NCBI GenBank assembly: GCA_023630585.1
Contig: CM042560.1
Span: forward strand, 10,534,501-10,598,500
DNA from: Cranoglanis bouderius
Taxonomy: Eukaryota; Chordata; Actinopteri; Siluriformes; Cranoglanididae
Length of the DNA stretch: 64,000 bases
Reading direction: 5' to 3'
Below the pieces are notes generated by a model. That model was not told the origin of the DNA, ran no database searches, and saw only the letters and a program-made list of their open reading frames with translations. Below are positions 11,191 to 23,700 of the stretch, one piece after another. Position 1 is the stretch's first letter. Each line of letters begins with the position of its first letter. A program made the position numbers and the translations under genes.

Positions 11191-12539
11191 TACCATTTTA
11201 AGAAGAAAATTTTTTTTGAATTTCATGGCCGCAACACATCTCAAAAAAGTTGGGACAGGGGCAACAAAAGGCTTGAAAAGTAAGTGTTACTAAAAAGAAA
11301 CAGCTGGAGGAATATTTTGCACCTAATTAGGTTAATTGGCAACAGGTCAGTAACATGACTGGGTGTAAAGAGTATCTTAGAAGTAAAGACGGGATGGAAT
11401 CTGGATGGAAGCATATGTTGCTCTAAAATCTGTATATACCTTTCAGCATTAATGGTGCCTTTCCAGATGTGCAAGCTGCCCATTCCATAGGCACTAATGC
11501 ACCCCCATATCATCAGAGATGCAGGCTTTTGAACTGAGTGCTGACAAAAAGCCGGATGGTCCCTCTCCTCTTTAGTCCTCTTTAGTTTAGAGGACGCAGC
11601 GTCCATGGATTCCCAAAAGAATTTAAAATTTCGATTCGTCTGACCACAGAGCAGTTTTCCACTTTGCCTCAGTCCATTTTAAATGAGCTTTGGCCCAGAG
11701 AAGACGGCAGTGTTTCTGGATCATGTTCACATATGGCTTCTTCTTTGCATGATAGAACTTTAATCAGCATTTATGGATGGCACGGTGAACTGTGTTCACA
11801 GACAATGAGTTCTGGAGGTGTTTCTGAGCCCATGCAGTGATTTCCATTACAGAATCATGCCTGTTTTTAATGCAATGCCGCCTGAGGGCCCGAAGATCAC
11901 ACGCATGCAATATTGATTTTCACCCTTGTGCCTTGCGCACAGAGATTTCCCCAGATTCTCAGAATCTTTTGATGATATTATGTATTATAGATGATGAGAT
12001 ATTCATCGTCTTCGCAAGTTTACGTTGAGGAACATTATTCTGAAATTGTTCCACAAATTGTAGATGCAATTTTTCGCAGATTGGTGAACCTCTGCCCATC
12101 TTTACTTCTGAAAGACTCTGCCTCTCTAAGATACTCTTTTTATACCCAATCATGTTACTGACCTCTTGCCAATTAACCTCCAGCTGTTTCTTTTTAGTAA
12201 CACTTACTTTTCCAGCCTTTTGTTGCCCCCGAAATGTTTTCTTAAAATGGTACATTTACTCAGTTTAAACATTTGATATGTCTTCTATGTTGTATCGTGA
12301 ATAACATATGGTTTATTAGATTTGTAAATCATTGCAATCTGTTTTTATTTACATTTTACACAGCATACAGTCCCAACTTTTTTTCGAATTGGGGTTGTAT
12401 AAGAATGATTTCAATACGTTCTTCTTTTGTCAAAGACATTCTTAAAGGATATCTAAAAAAATATGTATGAAAAATTTTGGAAGACATTTTGCTAAAAAGT
12501 GTTAATTTCCCCTATGTATGGAAACTTTTGGGACACCTG
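10843..12539 (-). mobile_element. Mariner-like element split by a Tc1-like element
   Basis: Terminal inverted repeats of about 33 bp share GTGTCCCAAAAGT and CCATACATAGGGGA (left 10843-10876, right 12507-12539), with TA on both outer sides. On the minus strand a transposase start is visible at 12439 (MSLTKEERIEIIL). The helix-turn-helix continues on the other side of the inserted element at 11038 (MDFNRKHGKQ). There is no catalytic domain, so this was already an internally deleted, non-autonomous copy. Confidence 0.8.
11051..12397 (-). mobile_element. Degenerate Tc1-like element inserted in the mariner-like element
   Basis: The ends are inverted repeats (CAACCCCAGTTCC on the left, GAATTGGGGTTG on the right, each next to AAAAAAGTTGGGACA-like sequence) and TA lies on both sides. 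The minus strand encodes broken Tc1-type transposase: a helix-turn-helix with MGRGSPICEKLH at about 12100-11960, and a catalytic-region fragment with SLMIWGCISAYGMGSLHIWK at about 11520-11440. It is a pseudogene with several stops. Confidence 0.8.
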
Positions 12540-13264
12540 TAGAATCTAGAGTTTCTTAGTATTTGGTATGTCCCCTTTTTGCTTTAATGACAGTGTACAC
12601 TCGAGCTGGCATGGACTCCACACATTTGTGCAACACCTTGTGATCCATTTTGGTCTTCTAATCCATCACAGTGTCTTCTGAACACATGCTTTAATAGAAG
12701 AAATTAGGTATGTGGAAAATCTGACCTTAACATCGTCAGTATCACAAGAAATACTACAGAATTTTGAATATTTAATATTAATACAATAAAACATGAATAC
12801 ATTAATGCCCATAATTTTTTCCCATAGTACCATTAAGGCAAATCTTACAAAGATTAAAAAACAAACAAACAAACAAACAACAAGAACAAAAAAACACTTA
12901 CCAATTACAACACTCCTGAGCTGCAGGCTCTTGAAGGCTTCCCATTCAGTCTTCAACAACTGGCTGCTTTGGTCAAATAATGTTTTATTGCTTGTTTTAA
13001 AACTTGCCAGATGGTGTCCTTTATATCAGCACCACTAGGTGTAAGCCCCAGTGTAAGCAACTAGCAAGATTTTAAACATTTAATCTTAGACAGATTTCTT
13101 CTAGTCTAGAAGTTTTACAAGCTTAGAACTTGAATTAATTAAAATAAAATGTTAAGTTGATTTATCTGCCTTTTTTAAAAGTTTACCTGACCCCAGAAGA
13201 GAAAGGTCTTAAAGACTTAATAATATAAACGCTTGCTGGATTGGACTGTTTTAAAGCAACACAA
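12540..13264. repeat. Tc1-type remnant and unassigned sequence
   Basis: About 12560-12660 resembles a Tc1-family transposase segment read on the minus strand and broken by stops. The remainder to 13264 contains no recognisable gene. Confidence 0.4.
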
Positions 13265-13515
13265 TGCTCATTTACACAAAAACAAAATACCCAGCCTGGA
13301 ACTCTGTCAGGCCCGAAGCTTTGTGCGGGTTGACCTTCTGCAGCACGTGCCATACATCATGTGTGCTCAGTGTGAGAATCTGTTCATCCTCTGTGGTTGG
13401 GATTCTTGTGTTCATCCCATTGTTGCCATTTTCGAAGTGAATTCCGGTCGTATGTTCGGTCTCTCCAAAATCACACTGGCAATTGAGTCGGGTGTTGCAT
13501 CTAAGATAGGGATGA
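13265..13515 (-). pseudogene. LINE (L2/Rex1-type) reverse transcriptase fragment
   Basis: The minus strand encodes a degenerate form of the segment before the palm domain of L2/CR1-group reverse transcriptases (LSTHDVWHVLQKVNPHKASG, compare the usual VNPRKAAGPD). Both flanks are lost. Confidence 0.6.
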
Positions 13516-13984
13516 ATTCTGTAGGAAAATAAGCTCAGCTAATTTTAAAACAGATCAGATCGGAAGGGAGAATTTTGCTAATTTAATATTTCTGATCAAC
13601 TATTCGTCCAGCGATAAGTTGAAATTAGTGTATTTATTAATTATGCATTAGATATTACCTCCATGGCCACCCGCAATAATATCCTAAATATAGCGAAACA
13701 CTATATTAAGAGCATAGTAACAAGATCGGCAGTTCAAGGCAATAGACTTATAAAGCACATAAATCATGTATATTTAAGGACAGATAAGCCATATTCTCCA
13801 CCTATGATGTTAATCAGTCCATTGTCTCTGCAGATGGGTGGTTCCAGACGTTTCATGATGTGTGGATCAAACTTTGTCCCAAATAATAACATATACATAT
13901 AATGACATTCCACCTGAATTTCCTTACTTATACAAAAACATGCAATAAAATATACAGTAAAATGCATCAAATCAATATGCATAT
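13516..13984. other. No gene recognised
   Basis: AT-rich sequence with only short chance ORFs. I see nothing assignable. Confidence 0.4.
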
Positions 13985-14178
13985 GATTTCCTTACTTTCC
14001 TAAGCACCATATTTCTCTTTTGGATAATTTCACTACATTCCTCTGTCCACCATGGTACAGCTTTCTTCCTCCCCATCCCTTTACTCTTCCCTATTACTTA
14101 AATTGCTGCTTTATAAATAGTATCACTTATGCGCTTATTTAGTTCTCTCTAGAGGTATTTATTGTTAACATGCTTGTC

Positions 14179-14876
14179 TCACTTATTTCCTAAAATTATG
14201 GGAAAATGGTCACTACCTTCTGTGTTCTCATCCATTACATTCCATACAGTATTCCTTGCCAAACTTTGGGATGTAAGTGTCAGATCAATTGCTGAATTAT
14301 GTCCTTGAACTACATCCACCCTCGTATCTCTACCATCATTTAGGCATATTAAGTCCTTCCAATCCAATTTCTCTTCTACTCTACTGCTTTTCCATTTTGA
14401 TAAGTATATGTACAGCCCTAGTGTGCTGTGAGCATTAAAATCCCCACACCATACAGTTTTGTGATTTCCCATTCCCCCAACTTTTTCTGTTTCTCTGCTT
14501 AACTTTTCACATGGATTATAAAACTTAACTACTCTTATAAACTGTGTTCCAGCCCATACCTCTACCACTAGTGATATTCCTTATCCAACTCCACAGTTCT
14601 GAACCCTACTCCTTGCTTGACAAATGTGGCTACCCCACCACCATTACCAACACACCTATCCCTTCATATTTCTGTATATCCCTGTATTACATTTTTTTTT
14701 TTTTTACAAAAAAAAAAAAAAAAAAAAAAAAAAAGTGGTTTAAGCCATGTTTCCTGTATACACATAATTTGAGGTTTATTTTCAACATTATCTACAAATT
14801 TCTTAAACTCCTGTCCATTAGAGATTAGACTTGCATTCCACTGTAAAATTGTAAGAACAATTATGTACCACCACAT
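14179..14876 (-). pseudogene. LINE endonuclease domain, broken
   Basis: Two open segments carry AP-endonuclease motifs of I-clade LINEs. The N-terminal part (14876-14740) includes MCIQETWLKP, the catalytic glutamate region. The C-terminal part (14568-14179) includes WCGDFNAHS and GSDHFPI. A T14-AC-A27 homopolymer block at 14692-14734 separates them, and the usual glycine-rich middle is degraded. Confidence 0.8.
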
Positions 14877-15239
14877 GCTGCCTGAGAGTTTATAATCTGG
14901 ATCTTGATTTTTTCATATATTTGCTCCACAGTTATTCCTTCTACTTCCAGATGTCTTTCCGCTGCCTTAATTATGATCTTAATCCTTTCCGTTGTACTTT
15001 CCATTTGAGCTGAGCAGTTTACTACTTCAGCCATAAAAGCAATGAAAGCCATTTTGTCAGCTATCATTGTGTTTTCATTCACCATATTGAAATTTTGATA
15101 CTCTTTTGTTTTGGGTAAGACATTTTGCGCATTTTCTTTTTGATATACATTCTTAGCCTGCTTTATTGTTTCTGCATAAGTCAACCCTTCTGAGATCTTG
15201 ATATTTAGAATTTTCACCGCTTTCCTCACATGGCATTCA

Positions 15240-15558
15240 CCATAGCCTGCACTATGATCCCCTCCACAATTGCGCCATTTGGGTTTCACACCTTGTCCAC
15301 ATTTCCCATATTCTATTCATGATCTTCACCACACCTTGCACATCACTGCTTCCCTTTACAAACAGCTGCCACATGGCCATAGTTTTGACATTTAAAGCAT
15401 CTAAGCAGAGGAGGAACATATGGCCGGACAACATAACTTACAAAGCCAAGAAATATTATTTCTGGTAGCTTTTCTTCATTATATTGCACCATTACAAAAA
15501 GGCTATCCAATCTTTCTTTATTTCTGACATACTTTAAACGCCGGCATACTTTAAACAT
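15240..15558 (-). pseudogene. LINE ORF1 with CCHC zinc knuckles, broken
   Basis: The minus strand encodes RCFKCQNYGHVAAVCKG, a CCHC knuckle typical of gag-like ORF1 of I/Nimb LINEs. In shifted frames a second cysteine-rich segment resembles CxxCGGDHSAGYGECHVRKA. Frame shifts separate the pieces. Confidence 0.8.
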
Positions 15559-15820
15559 CTATCACTACTGCCCCAGATAAACTTCTCTTGATTGTTTCTT
15601 CTGACACATCCGTGGAGACCCCTGTAATAATTCCTTTTATCCATTTCTTTTCTTCCACCAATGAGCATGATAATTTCTGTCCAAATAATGACTTTAGACC
15701 TAGTGCCTCTGTTTGATGTCTACCATACTTACAAAAAAGCAGTAACTTTCGATTTTCCCAATTGCTTCCTTCAGTGCTTTGGTTACCTTTAATGGATTCA
15801 GTGCTGTCATATTATCTGTC

Positions 15821-16112
15821 ATGAACCTTATCATCCATCTATTTTATATACTGCTTATCCTTCCTGGGTCACAGGTAACCTGGAGCCTATCCCAGGGAAC
15901 ATGGGGCACAGGTGAGGGACACGCTAGATGGGGTGCCAGTCCATCACAGGGCACACACACACACACACCAGCCTACCATGCATGTAGGCTGCAACTGGGG
16001 GAGGAAACCCCTGAGGCACGGGGAGAACATGCAAACTCCGCACACAGGAATCAAACCCTCAACCTTGGAGGTGTGAGGCAAACGTGCTAACCAGTAAGCC
16101 ACCGTGCCCCGT
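15821..16112 (-). repeat. Common teleost SINE-like interspersed repeat
   Basis: Read on the minus strand it starts GGGGCACGGTGGCTTACTGG, continues through AGTTTGCATGTTCTCCCCGT, and ends near an ATAAATGGATGG-like tail with GGATAAGC just before it. This is a widespread fish repeat whose exact class I cannot assign. It is inserted in the LINE ORF1 region. Confidence 0.75.
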
Positions 16113-16554
16113 AAACTTTATCATTACCTTATATTCTCCCATTTTCCTTTTATCCTGCTGTTTTTCCCTTTCACTATCCAATCCAGAACGTTGACTCCAC
16201 AATTTCTTCCTTTTCCAGTTTTCTACTATGGTCCAATTACTATTTCTATTACTACCTCCTCTTTCCCCACCACAACATTAATCCTCCATTTTGCTTCCTG
16301 ATGCTATGTCACTTCCCTCCATCTCTGTTCCAGTCACAACCCATTGTTGCCAACCGCCGGTCTCACCAGTACCTTGATCGGGCATGTTGGAGAGCATTCA
16401 TTATATGCGAGTTCGGTGCAATGACTCTGTTCCCGCCCTGATTGTAAAACAAAACATAATTGGTTAGAGCGAGAATGTGCAACGATTTGTCAGAGTAATG
16501 TGGCTGTTATCCGATTGGCTTAACCTATTTGTGGATTTGTGTGCACTCTTGACT

Positions 16555-18309
16555 CTAGAATTGTTTCAAAACTCACAAATAATCAGTGTAGAGAGATGGT
16601 CTTATAACTGGGGTTTAAAAATTTCAGTAGCAAAATCACATTATATGCTTGTCACTAAAAAGAAAATAGGTACTGGCGTTAATACTATATAGCAAACCTA
16701 TGGAAAGAGTTAGAGTTTTTAAATATCTTGGCTTATGGTTTGATGAAAAATATACATGGAAGAATCATATTGAAAATATTGAGAACAAATGTAAAAAGGT
16801 TTTAAATTTAATGAAGTGTGTAGTCATATTTGAATGGAGAGCTGACAAAGAAGCACTACTACACATACAGGGCTTTGATGAGAGCTACATTGGATTATAG
16901 TTGTATGGTTTATGAAGCAGCAGCAAAAAGTCATCTAGAAAAACTAGATCGGATACAATACCAAGCATTAAGGCTTAGTTTGGGAGCAGTCACCCATTAA
17001 TGCACTGCTCTTTGAGTCCAGTGAACTGCCATTGCATTTGAGGAGAACTAAGTTATCACTAGCATACTGTATAAGAATTCAGGGAGAAGGAAATGGAAAT
17101 TTAGCTTCAGCAGTTCTAACAAGAAAGTGAAACGGTACAAATTAGATACTATACAACATAGTTCAACAGTTATCAGAAGCAGCATTTCCCCATGGATATT
17201 TCCACAACCTTAAGTATACCTTCAAATATTAAAAATAAGGAGAGAGTGGATAGAGAGGAATTATAACATTGGGTACTTGGTTCAAGAATATTTGAAGATG
17301 AGCTACTATAATTATCTAATTTTTTTATTATTTATTTTATTTTATTTATTTATTTAAAAAAATTTTTTTACAGATGGATCAAAACACTCAAATAATGAGC
17401 ATGTAGGAGTGGGCATATACATTCCAGAATTTGATAAAGGAACTGCTAAGAGAATTTCAAACAGGGTAACTGACAGCAATAATCAGTCTTCAGTGGGTAG
17501 AGGAGGCTAAACCAATCAAGGTGTTCAGATTCTGCAGCTGCAATACAAAGTATAAAATCAGGACGAACCTTTCAAGAGGATCTTTTAACTGAGATTCATA
17601 TGATCTTACTGAATCTACAGCAACTAGGAATAGATGTTCATTTCTGTTAGATACCGGCACATGTCTGAATAGAGGGAAATTAAGTTGCCGATAAACTTGC
17701 TAAAAGTGCATTAAACAAAAACAATAAGGATATTGTACAAATTAGTATTGGGAGATCAGAAGCAAAATCATTAATACATCATGGAATAATGACATCTTGG
17801 CAGGAAATCTGGAATATCAACACTAAAGGTAGAGTCTACAAAATTACAAAATTCAAAAGTCTATCAGAGTGAGAAATAACAGCGGTAAATGTAGGAAAGA
17901 ATATGTTCTTTTTTCTAAGTTAAGATTAGGACATTAGGACTCAATGCTACTTTATTCACCATGAAAAAGACAGTGTCAGATAAGTGTGAGATTTGTAATT
18001 GCAAGGAAACTGTTGAACATGTGCTGATAGGTTGTAGGAAGTTCATTGTGGAAAGAAGAGAAAGACTGAAAAACAGGGTGGTGCAGATGGGAAGGGAGTG
18101 GAGCATCAAAGGTCTGTTAGAAACAGGAGACAAACAAGTACAGGTCCAAAGGGCTTTATTTAAATAATAAATACTTAAACGGGACAGGTTTAATATCCAG
18201 AGTATAACATCTTTATAAAGTCATGATGTTACACACTTCAGTACAGTAGGTGGCGGCATGCACCTCTAACGTTGGTTTGTAGTCCGCCAGTAAACCGAAG
18301 AAGAAGAAC
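16555..18309 (+). mobile_element. 3' half of I/Nimb-type LINE (RT C-terminus, RNase H, 3' tail)
   Basis: Plus-strand frames show, in order: the reverse transcriptase thumb region (WSYNWGLKISVAKSHYM at about 16595, VFKYLGLWFDEKYTWKNHIE at about 16715), RNase H remnants beginning near TDGSKHSNNEHVGVGIYIPE at about 17370, and a C-terminal cysteine/histidine motif CEICNCKETVEHVLIGC at about 17985. The 3' tail at 18240-18309 contains AGTAGGTGGCGGCATGCACC and ends in GAAGAAGAAGAA, the typical end of this family. Numerous stops and shifts make it inactive. Confidence 0.8.
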
Positions 18310-18346
18310 TTGCCGGTCAAGTCTTCAGAGGTGATCACGAGACACG

Positions 18347-18378
18347 ATGAAGATCTGGACGTCGGAACACGTTTTCAA
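18347..18378 (+). CDS. prelid3b: prelid3b coding exon 1
   Basis: Encodes MKIWTSEHVF and the first two bases of an asparagine codon. The donor is GTTAGT at 18379. The amphipathic N-terminal strand of the PRELI domain is highly conserved, which makes the start codon secure even though the exon is only 32 coding bases. Confidence 0.93.
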
Positions 18379-20446
18379 GTTAGTATTGAATGTTTCTTTA
18401 TGCCAGTTAAAATGTTTGTTACCCAGCTTGCCTAGCTAGTGACTAGAGTATGTTTATTCAGATTGAGCTTCTTATAGCTTCCTGGCTAACGCCAACTTTT
18501 CGACCTTGGTTTTCATGTGATCATTGATTCAAGAAGCTATCGCTAGCCAGTCAGCTCGCGAGAAATAATATTGATTAGATATATATTTAACTGTTTATAA
18601 TATGTTTAAAACTTCTTGACTGGTTATTTAGTTGTTATATCTCTGTTGTTAACTTATTTTGATTGGTTAGCATGCCGGAAGGCTCCAGACATTCAGAAAA
18701 TTACGCAAATTACTACAATTTAAGCGGTCTGCTGTATGTGTTAAATAGATTAAGTTAAACAGAGTTAAACAGTTGTGCAAATCGATGCAAATCGTGCTTT
18801 AAATATGCATTTCACCATTGTGCCATAAATTGTACAGGTTAGAGTTGAACACCGAGCTCTGGGCAAGAATTTAGCCGGGTCACATTTCACCACAGAGTGT
18901 ACAGGGTACATTCAGTCTCTTGCGTCGTAATTGTAACCTTTCCTCTACGTAAGTCCTGCTTCATGGTCCCCAGGGCCCCTGGCAGGGGTGCGTCCGAATA
19001 TCCCTACTACCTTACTACACAGTAGGCGAAAAGTAGTACGCCAAAGGAGTAGTATGTCCGAATTCTCAGTATTCATAAAACAGCAGGGCTGCTTTCGAAA
19101 TCGCATACTGTGACATTACCTACTGCTCGGCCGTTGATACAGAATGTACTGATCAGTATAAGTGGTAAACATGAATACAATCAGGTGTCCGGACATTTCG
19201 TCCTACCCGTCAGATTGTCCTACCAGGGCAATATTGCGTCATTTTTGTCACGCTGAACACTTTTTTTTTACTACTTGCGCATGGATTTCTTCCTGTAAGG
19301 CAAATTTTTTTTTTTTTTTGGACTATTTATGTTAACTTTTATTATACCAAGACAGCTAGCAGTAATGAGAACTGTTTATGATCACATTCTTACGAAGCCA
19401 GCTAGCACCAGTGATCATCTTTGTTAGCATTTTTCATGGAAAAGTTAGGCTAGATATCACATGCATCACTGATTAGTAAACCATTTCAAAATAGTTTACC
19501 TATGTATCTTATACTAGTAGGACAATCTGATAAGGTATTTTGCACTGTAAAATCATCATACCATTGCCTAATAAGAATCTTCGGCAAAGGTACACTGAAT
19601 TATTTTACGTACTCACAGACGCTAAGCAGAAACATCTGACAAGGTAGGACAAATCGACAGAACACCGGACGGACTACGCGGCGCGGATTCTGACAGCTCT
19701 TCCGCGCCGGTCCCGTTACCTTATCGGATAGCGCAGTATCCACAGTGTCCAGCGGTTCCCTACTGCAGAATCTCGGCGGAAGCAGTAGATCATCCCGGTA
19801 TTTCTCACCTACTGTTTTATGAGTACTGAGAATTCGGACATACTACTCCTTTGGAGTACTGCTTTTACCCCACTACTGTGTAGTGGGGTAGTAGGGATAT
19901 TCGGAAGCAGCCTAGGCGAGAAATACCCGGATGACCTAATGCTTCCACCGAGATTCTGAAGTGTAAATCGGCCTTTATACTTGCGTCACGAGAGGGGGAT
20001 CATGGGTAAACGTGGCACGCAGAGACGTGCTAGCGCGCAGTCCTCCCACGACCTAACTACGCGTTGTCCGTCTCTCCGATTCGTCGGGCGAACGCTGACT
20101 GGTTGGTGGGGAGGCGTGTCTGATTACGTACACGGATTGACGTACACGTTTGATGAGACGTTGTGACATTTCTTCGGCGGGATTAATCAAATTCAGTTTA
20201 ATATTGTTTAAATCAGATTAATACTGCTCAAAGTACATTTGAGTTGTAAACAAAAAAGTATAAACAATAAATTTTCCCTTATGCAACCAGAACTTTCTGT
20301 CTTCTATAGACGAGCTCGTTCTCAGAAACTGCGTTCTATAGTCTGTTAAAACCTTTAAAACATCTTGCGACAGAAACATATTAAAATGCTCTGCAAATAC
20401 TTCACTTTAAACATATTCACTCTGTTAGTTTCTCGGACCGGTGTCT

Positions 20447-20489
<43 letters not shown>

Positions 20490-20654
20490 TCTATGGTAAA
20501 ACACACTGTTGTGTTCTTGTTATACAAGTATTGTCCAGGTGATGGCACTGTCGTTCTATATAGGCTTGTACCTATAAAAGACGAAGAACAAGAGACACTT
20601 GAACTGCTGCTGCTATTGCCTGTAATGTGACATGTTGCTTGTCATCCTTGACTG

Positions 20655-20711
<57 letters not shown>

Positions 20712-23700
20712 TTTAAATCTCTGAAACCTACAAGCTCTTCATGCTTAACAGGATTTAACTCAACACACACACAATGGACAGCGAGTATAAATTAATACAA
20801 GCGAGTCTTCCCCCTGCGTTTCATGTTTGCTTCACACACGGCGATATGATCACGTTTATTGTGCATGGATTTATTTACGTAAAACTACAGTCATGATATT
20901 GTGTTAATACGTTTATTATATAAAATGCGAGGCTTTATAACAGCTGCAGAAATATTTTCAATGAGATTTCACTTGGATTATAATTAATCACGCATCGTGT
21001 CTTTCCCCCCAGCACTTTAGAAGACAAAATTATATCCATGTTATCCTCTAAGTATTAGTCCGACAGTGAAACACGTAACTCGCATGGTTTTTCAGCTTTT
21101 CTTCACTATGTAAATAAGTAAATTCCGGTGTAGTTCATGTAACAGCGTCTCCTAGAGGATATATTATGTGCATGTATGAATACTTCACCCTGTGCGACGT
21201 CCTGATGTGCTCGCAGAGACGCGCATGCAGAAATACAGTATAAATCGGCCTTCACTCAATGACTATACACTCACTATCCACTTTAACAGAAACACTTGTA
21301 CACCTGCTCTTTTATGCAGTTAGCCAATCATGTACCAGCAGCACAATGCATTAAATCATGCAGATACAGGTCAAGAGCTTCAGTTGATGTTCACATCAAA
21401 AATTAGAATGGGGAAATGTGCGTTCTGTGACTTTAATCTTGGCATGGTTGTTGGTGCCAGATGGGCTGGTTTGAGTATTTCAGAAACTGCTGATCTCCTG
21501 GGATTTTCACAAACAACAGTCTCTAGAGTTTATACAGAATTGCAAAAAAACAAAAAACATTGAGTTCTGTGGGTGGAAACACCTTGTTGATAAGAGAGGT
21601 TACAGGAAAATGGCCAGATTGGTAACCAGTATCACTCTTTAGAACCATGGTGAGCAGAAAAGCATCTCAGCATGCACAAAGTCAAGTCAAATTTATTTAT
21701 AAAGCACATTTAAAGACAACAGCAGTTGATCCAAAGTGTTGTACAAAACATTAAAATTCATCACATTAAATAACATTATAATATAAAGAATAAAAGAGTT
21801 TTAAGAGAAGATTTAAAAATAGCTAAAGATGGAGTGGACCTCGTGTGAAAATGAACACTGTTCCAAAGTTTGGGACCAACCATTGAAAAGGCTCGATCAC
21901 CCTTTGTCTTAGTACAACAACAGGGGACAGATAAAAGAAGTTGATTACATGATCTCAATGCTCTAGTAGGAGAGTAAAGGTGAAGAAAGTCAATGATGTA
22001 CTGTGGTCAGAACCAGAAAGAGCTTTGTATACATAAATTAGAATATTTAAATCAATTCTAAACCTGATAGGAAGCCAGAGATGCCAGAATAGGGGAAATA
22101 TGATCCCTCTTTTTGGTCCCTGTTAAAAATCTAGCTGCTGCATTTTGCACAAGCTGAAGCTAAGATAAGGCAGATTGAGGAAGGCCAACATACAAAGAGT
22201 TACAGTAGTCCAACCGTGATGTAACGAGCATGAATCATGGTTTCTAGGTCTTTTCTAGAGAGAAACTATTTTAACTTTGCAATAGATCTTAAATGAAAGA
22301 TGCTTTCCTTAAAAACAGCACTGATTTGTTTATCAAAGTGCAAGTTTGAGTAAAAAATAACTCCCAAGATTTTTGACATATTTGTTAAGAGAGAGGACTT
22401 AACTGGGCCTCAAGAGCAGAAGAAACATTAGGGGAGCCCAAAATAATTTTGCTACATTTTAACCTGTTTCTCACCATGAAAACAGCCATGGTAGTTGGCA
22501 AGGCATTAAATCACAAACAAACAAAGTTCATCATGGGTCCTTATTTGCACTGGAATATGTAGTATTTCATAGTGGGGGAAAAATGCTCAATACATTTTTC
22601 AAAATACATTTTTCAAAATATATTTTGGTTGCATCTGTGAATTAATAGAAATGTTACTGATTGTGTGAAATAGACTCATCGTTTAATATCCATCGCAGGC
22701 CCCTGAATCGATCGAATCGAAATCGCATCGTGGCAGTCATTGAGGTATCGGCAAGTATCGAATCACTGGCTGAAAAAATTGATATTAGATCATATCACCT
22801 GTGATTTACACCCCTAATAGCCACGTTCCAAAATCTAGTGGAAAGCCTTTTCAGAAGATTGGAGGTTATTATAAGAGCAAAGGTGGACTAAATCTGGAAT
22901 GAGATGTTCAAAAGGCACATATGGATGGTCAGGTGTCCACAAACTTTTGGCCATGTAGTGTATGTATATCAGCAGCATGTATGCAAATTTAGCTATATGT
23001 CCATACACTTACAAGTTTTTGCAGTTTTGAGTGAAATTCAAAATGACCTCTTTGTATGCTTATTTTCCCCCCCAAACACAAATTGTCAACAAAAATGACA
23101 GTTTTTAATATTTAATTTTCTTTACAGCCACCCATGGGACACAGTGACCAAAGCAGCTATGCAGAAGTACCCCAACCCCATGAACCCTAGTGTATTTGGA
23201 GTAGATGTGTTGGACCGAAGAGTGGACCAGCAAGGCCGGCTTCACAGCAAACGCCTTCTCAGCACAGAATGGGGCCTTCCATCTATAGTCAATTCAGTAA
23301 GAGCATCCTCTCAAATCTTGTACACCTGTTTCTCATTATTGATAAGTGAATTATTGTTTATGGTAATAAATGGACATGTATTAAATTAGTACATTATTCC
23401 TAAGAAACTTTGCTGGCCATCATTTAGAACAATACCTGGCTGAGATTTCATTCTGTTTTAATGGTAATTTTAGCAAGATTCTTAAAGTTTGGTGTATTTT
23501 TGTTTATGTTCACACATTCAGGGTTTTCCCTAGGTTTTCAGAGGGCTGTCTGGGTTCTGGGGGCATGGTGGTGGTTTGGTTTTTTTCATGATGTTTTTGA
23601 AGTTACTTTGAGGTGTTTTTTTTTCATGTTGTTTTCGACCATTATCCTTACCAGAATTGTGAAGGAAAGCTGGCAGCACATATTGTACTTACAGTCGAAA

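Larger units (their letters stand above)
13985..16550 (-). mobile_element. Inverted 5' half of an I/Nimb-type LINE (5'UTR, ORF1, endonuclease)
   Basis: Read leftwards on the minus strand, the piece contains a 5' UTR-like region (about 16550-16120), ORF1 with zinc knuckles (15558-15240), and the start of ORF2 with an apurinic endonuclease (14876-13985). A SINE-like repeat interrupts it at 15821-16112. Many stops are present. Its downstream half (reverse transcriptase C-terminus, RNase H, 3' tail) lies in the opposite orientation at 16555-18309, so the copy looks 5'-inverted. Confidence 0.7.
19911..21262. other. Prelid3b intron 1, no gene; possible unclassified element
   Basis: The sequence lacks coding exons. 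It contains two trinucleotide repeats, and the motif TAAATCGGCCTT occurs near both margins (19964 and 21242). This might mark the ends of a transposon, but no transposase is visible. Confidence 0.35.
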
